DNA from: Poriferisodalis sp965208555
GTDB taxonomy: Bacteria; Actinomycetota; Acidimicrobiia; Acidimicrobiales; Poriferisodalaceae
Assembly (NCBI RefSeq): GCF_965208555.1
Contig: NZ_OZ242342.1
Span: 2,170,001-2,234,000, forward strand
Direction: 5' to 3'
Length of the DNA stretch: 64,000 bases
Under the pieces are notes generated by a model that did no database searches, had not been told where the DNA came from, and saw only the letters and a program-made list of their open reading frames with translations. The first letter of the stretch is position 1. Every line of letters begins with the position of its first letter. A program made the translations under genes and the position numbers. Shown here one piece after another: positions 61,936 through 64,000 of this stretch.

Positions 61936-62487
61936 TCAGCTGCGCTCGATGACGCCGCAGGCGACACGGTCGCCGGCGCCGGCTTCGGATTGGTAGGTGT
62001 CCGGCTTGGCGTGGACGATGAACGCGGAGCCGTCGGCATCGAACACGGACGTCTCGGCGTCGGCCGCGAGCGTGATGAGGTCGGTGAAGTAGTCGGCCCG
62101 GGCGGTGCCGTCGCCGGCCGCATAGATGTTTGGAAGGTCGCCCGCGTGCAGACCGTCGGCGTACATGAAGCCGTGTCCGCGCTCGCCGGGCGCAAAGTGC
62201 CCGCCTGCTGCGCTGAAGTCCGGCGTGCAGGTGCCGACAGTGTGGATGTGGAATCCGTGGCCGCCGGGGCTCAGCCCGCTGATGTCGGCGGAGACCAGCA
62301 CACCGTGCGGCCCCTGCTCCAGGGTGACGGTGCCCATCGGCGACCCGTCGGGCCCCGACATCGCTGCTGATGCTCGCTGGCCGACACCCGCGATGTCGTT
62401 GCCGTCGTCGTCACCGCTGCAGGCCGCGAGCGCCAGCACCACAAGCAGCCCCGCCATCAACCCGATGATCGTCTTCCGGAAGCGCAT
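61936..62487 (-). CDS. sodC: Cu/Zn superoxide dismutase lipoprotein
   Basis: A 183-residue extracytoplasmic lipoprotein (lipobox LALAAC, C23). Metal-ligand motifs: G-H-G-F-H-I-H-T-V-G-T-C, FSAAGGHFAPG, GHGFMYADGLHAGDLPN and FIVHAKPDTY; the two cysteines (GTC and VACGV) would form the conserved disulfide. Dismutates superoxide outside the membrane. Between the toxin pair and the oxygenase fusion; independent of them as far as visible. Confidence 0.94.
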   Translation of the reverse strand: MRFRKTIIGLMAGLLVVLALAACSGDDDGNDIAGVGQRASAAMSGPDGSPMGTVTLEQGPHGVLVSADISGLSPGGHGFHIHTVGTCTPDFSAAGGHFAPGERGHGFMYADGLHAGDLPNIYAAGDGTARADYFTDLITLAADAETSVFDADGSAFIVHAKPDTYQSEAGAGDRVACGVIERS

Positions 62488-62548
62488 TCCCGATCCTGTC
62501 CGCCGATTCGACCCGAAACCCCGCCCACGCTAGGCGGTCAGTGCCGAA

Positions 62549-64000
62549 TCAAGCGGCGAGGTAGGCGGCGGAACGGACGGCGTCGATGTCGATGTAGCAG
62601 CCCTGCAGGTGTCGGCGTTCGGTGGAGCGGAAGGCACGGCGGCCGTGCAGCACTCGGCGGTTGTCAAATGCGACCAGCTCGCCGGGTTGCAGGGTGATCT
62701 CGATGGCGAAGTCGTCGCTGTCGAGGAGTCGGGTGAAGTCGCGGTACGCAGCGTAGAAAGCAGCGGTGCCGGTATGGCAGGCCGGCAACGGCTCCATCGA
62801 GCGGTTGTTGACGCTGACCGCCCGCACTGCGCCATCGCTGTCGAGCTCGATGAGGGGACGCCGGGCGCGCAGGTCGACATTCGCGCTCCGAAAGCGGAAG
62901 CCGACCTCGGTAGTGGTGAGTGCTCTGAAGGCGGCGGGGCTGTCGTCGCGGAGGCGGGCAGCGGCCGCGAACCCGTCCACGAATCTGCTGGCGCCGCCGT
63001 CAGCGGCTGTGACCAGGCAGTGGAGGAGTTGCACCGTGGGGCAGGGTTCCCGGTACGGGTTGTCGGTGTGGGCGGGCAGGCCCAGCGGCGTGAAGGCCAG
63101 GTTGACGGGGTCGGGCTCGGCGATGACATCGAACAGGGCGCCGTAGTTGGTCTCCCGCACGAAGCCGATGGTGCTGGCGACGTCGAGCACCGTTCGGGGC
63201 TCGGTTCCGCAGTCGTGGAGCAGCGCGATGCCGCGGTGGGCGAGCTGTCGAGCGAACTTGGTGTGGTCGCAGTCTGGGCCGGTCCAGCGCGTGCTGTCGG
63301 AGCGGAGCTGCTTGGCGAAGGCGGGCGGCCATGGCTCGATGGGCAGGTCGGTGCGTTGGGCGGTGGGGATGCGACAGACGTGCCGCTCGCCTGAGCAGTG
63401 ATGCAGCGTGACGGTCAGCTCGTTGTCGGGCGGGTGAGGCTGGTCGGTGCGGACGACCGTCCATCCTTCAAGCGCCGTGGCGTCGATGAGGTGCTGGTCG
63501 TTGCCGGGGTCGCGGCATTCGGCGCACCGGCACGCGTCGCGTGCCCAGGCGGGATCGATCGGACGGGCAGGTGTGAGCGCGGCGTCGATGAGGCTGCGGT
63601 AGGTCTCGAGGGGCGGGATCGTGAGACCGTGGACCTTGCCGGCATCGTCATAGCTGCGCAGCTGCAGCGCCTCAGCGACGAAGGGGCTTGCAGCGAACGC
63701 TCGCACTGCGTCGGTGCAGAGCGGGCCTCCCTGCTCGGCGAGCGACATCTGCGAGGCGAGGCTCAGCTGGTCGTGGTAGGCGGGCTCGACGGCGACCCGG
63801 TACTGCTTGGCGCGGACATGGGCGCGGATGGGCTCGACGATGGCGGGGGACAGGAGCGGCTGCAGTGCCCGGGCGCCGACCTCCGCGTGAGAGGGCAGGC
63901 CCCACTCGCCGGCGCGGGCCAGCAGGTGACCCACGTCGTGGAGCAGGCACGCCAGGACCATCTCGTCGCCGGCATTGTCGGCAGCGGCGAGCGCCGCGGC
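62549..64000 (-). CDS. Fused HD-domain oxygenase (PhnZ/TmpB type) and 2-oxoglutarate dioxygenase (TmpA/BBOX type), 5' end beyond window
   Basis: Open from the right edge to the stop at 62549 (about 483 residues visible). The first 130 match the phosphonate-degradation HD family: LLHDVGH (metal ligands), HAEVGARAL, RAHVRAKQYRVA, LASQMSLAEQGGP, LRSYDDAGK. Then comes a gamma-butyrobetaine-hydroxylase-like dioxygenase: Zn-binding WARDACRCAECRDP, Fe ligands H-T-D in GLPAHTDNPYR and a distal H in RRVLHGRRAF. In known biochemistry TmpA hydroxylates 2-(trimethylammonio)ethylphosphonate and TmpB, an HD diiron oxygenase, cleaves the product to glycine betaine plus phosphate. The fusion with a betaine importer nearby fits that pathway; substrate assignment is inference. 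The frame continues past the right edge, so ATG 63961 is internal. Confidence 0.85.
   Translation of the reverse strand, partial: AAALAAADNAGDEMVLACLLHDVGHLLARAGEWGLPSHAEVGARALQPLLSPAIVEPIRAHVRAKQYRVAVEPAYHDQLSLASQMSLAEQGGPLCTDAVRAFAASPFVAEALQLRSYDDAGKVHGLTIPPLETYRSLIDAALTPARPIDPAWARDACRCAECRDPGNDQHLIDATALEGWTVVRTDQPHPPDNELTVTLHHCSGERHVCRIPTAQRTDLPIEPWPPAFAKQLRSDSTRWTGPDCDHTKFARQLAHRGIALLHDCGTEPRTVLDVASTIGFVRETNYGALFDVIAEPDPVNLAFTPLGLPAHTDNPYREPCPTVQLLHCLVTAADGGASRFVDGFAAAARLRDDSPAAFRALTTTEVGFRFRSANVDLRARRPLIELDSDGAVRAVSVNNRSMEPLPACHTGTAAFYAAYRDFTRLLDSDDFAIEITLQPGELVAFDNRRVLHGRRAFRSTERRHLQGCYIDIDAVRSAAYLAA

Overview
The window is high-GC DNA from what looks like a free-living actinobacterium. 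I infer class Acidimicrobiia from the mix of an F420-type luciferase-like oxidoreductase, a UPF0182 membrane protein, a geranylgeranyl-reductase-family flavoprotein and an actinobacterial-type malate dehydrogenase; no rRNA or marker phylogeny was possible. Many adjacent genes share 4-base ATGA start/stop overlaps, so most clusters below are probably translationally coupled operons.

Left core (1-14.0 kb): a Rieske oxygenase (cut by the window edge) with its TetR regulator, a divergent geranylgeranyl-reductase-family gene, folD, mdh, a VapBC pair, a PBP4-type D,D-carboxypeptidase carrying a CWB2-like domain, purN-purH, a UPF0182 protein and an initiator tRNA-fMet.

Variable island (about 14.0-35.5 kb, between tRNA-fMet and pyrF): a two-gene mobile unit (tyrosine-recombinase-like protein plus DDE transposase) with strong hairpins at both ends, three HEPN-type proteins (one with a zinc ribbon, two in an operon lying between two halves of decayed IS481-family transposase sequence), an AbiEii-type nucleotidyltransferase, a DUF6602-like nuclease candidate, a large beta-helix-like protein with two C-terminal membrane segments, small membrane proteins preceded by an 8-codon leader ORF, an unusual tRNA-Gly(CCC)-like gene, IS481-end relics and an octanucleotide tandem repeat beside a PIN-domain remnant. 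This looks like a defence/toxin island with heavy decay.

Small accessory block (35.5-40.1 kb): pyrF, the mobile mystery protein A/B (XRE + Fic) pair, a MazEF-like pair, a GNAT acetyltransferase, a small membrane protein and a broken second GNAT copy.

Catabolic/transport block (40.1-52.9 kb): a complete branched-chain-amino-acid-type ABC importer (lipoprotein, LivH, fused LivM-LivG, LivF), a TetR regulator, then a tightly overlapping operon of acyl-CoA ligase, alpha/beta hydrolase, F420-type oxidoreductase, SDR and amidase, and a convergent FAD amine-oxidase-like gene. The substrate is unknown; an amide or carboxylic acid is plausible.

Right block (53-64 kb): a single protein joining GAF-PAS-histidine kinase, receiver and OmpR-type DNA-binding domains; a 0.6-kb control region with two clusters of phased TCACAA repeats; a glycine-betaine-type ABC importer (lipoprotein, ATPase, tandem-duplicated permease); a dienelactone-hydrolase-like enzyme; an AbrB/PIN toxin-antitoxin pair; a Cu/Zn superoxide dismutase lipoprotein; and, at the right edge, a fusion of a PhnZ/TmpB-type HD oxygenase with a TmpA/gamma-butyrobetaine-hydroxylase-type dioxygenase. 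That fusion next to a betaine importer suggests a one-polypeptide route from 2-(trimethylammonio)ethylphosphonate to glycine betaine and phosphate, the most interesting hypothesis here.
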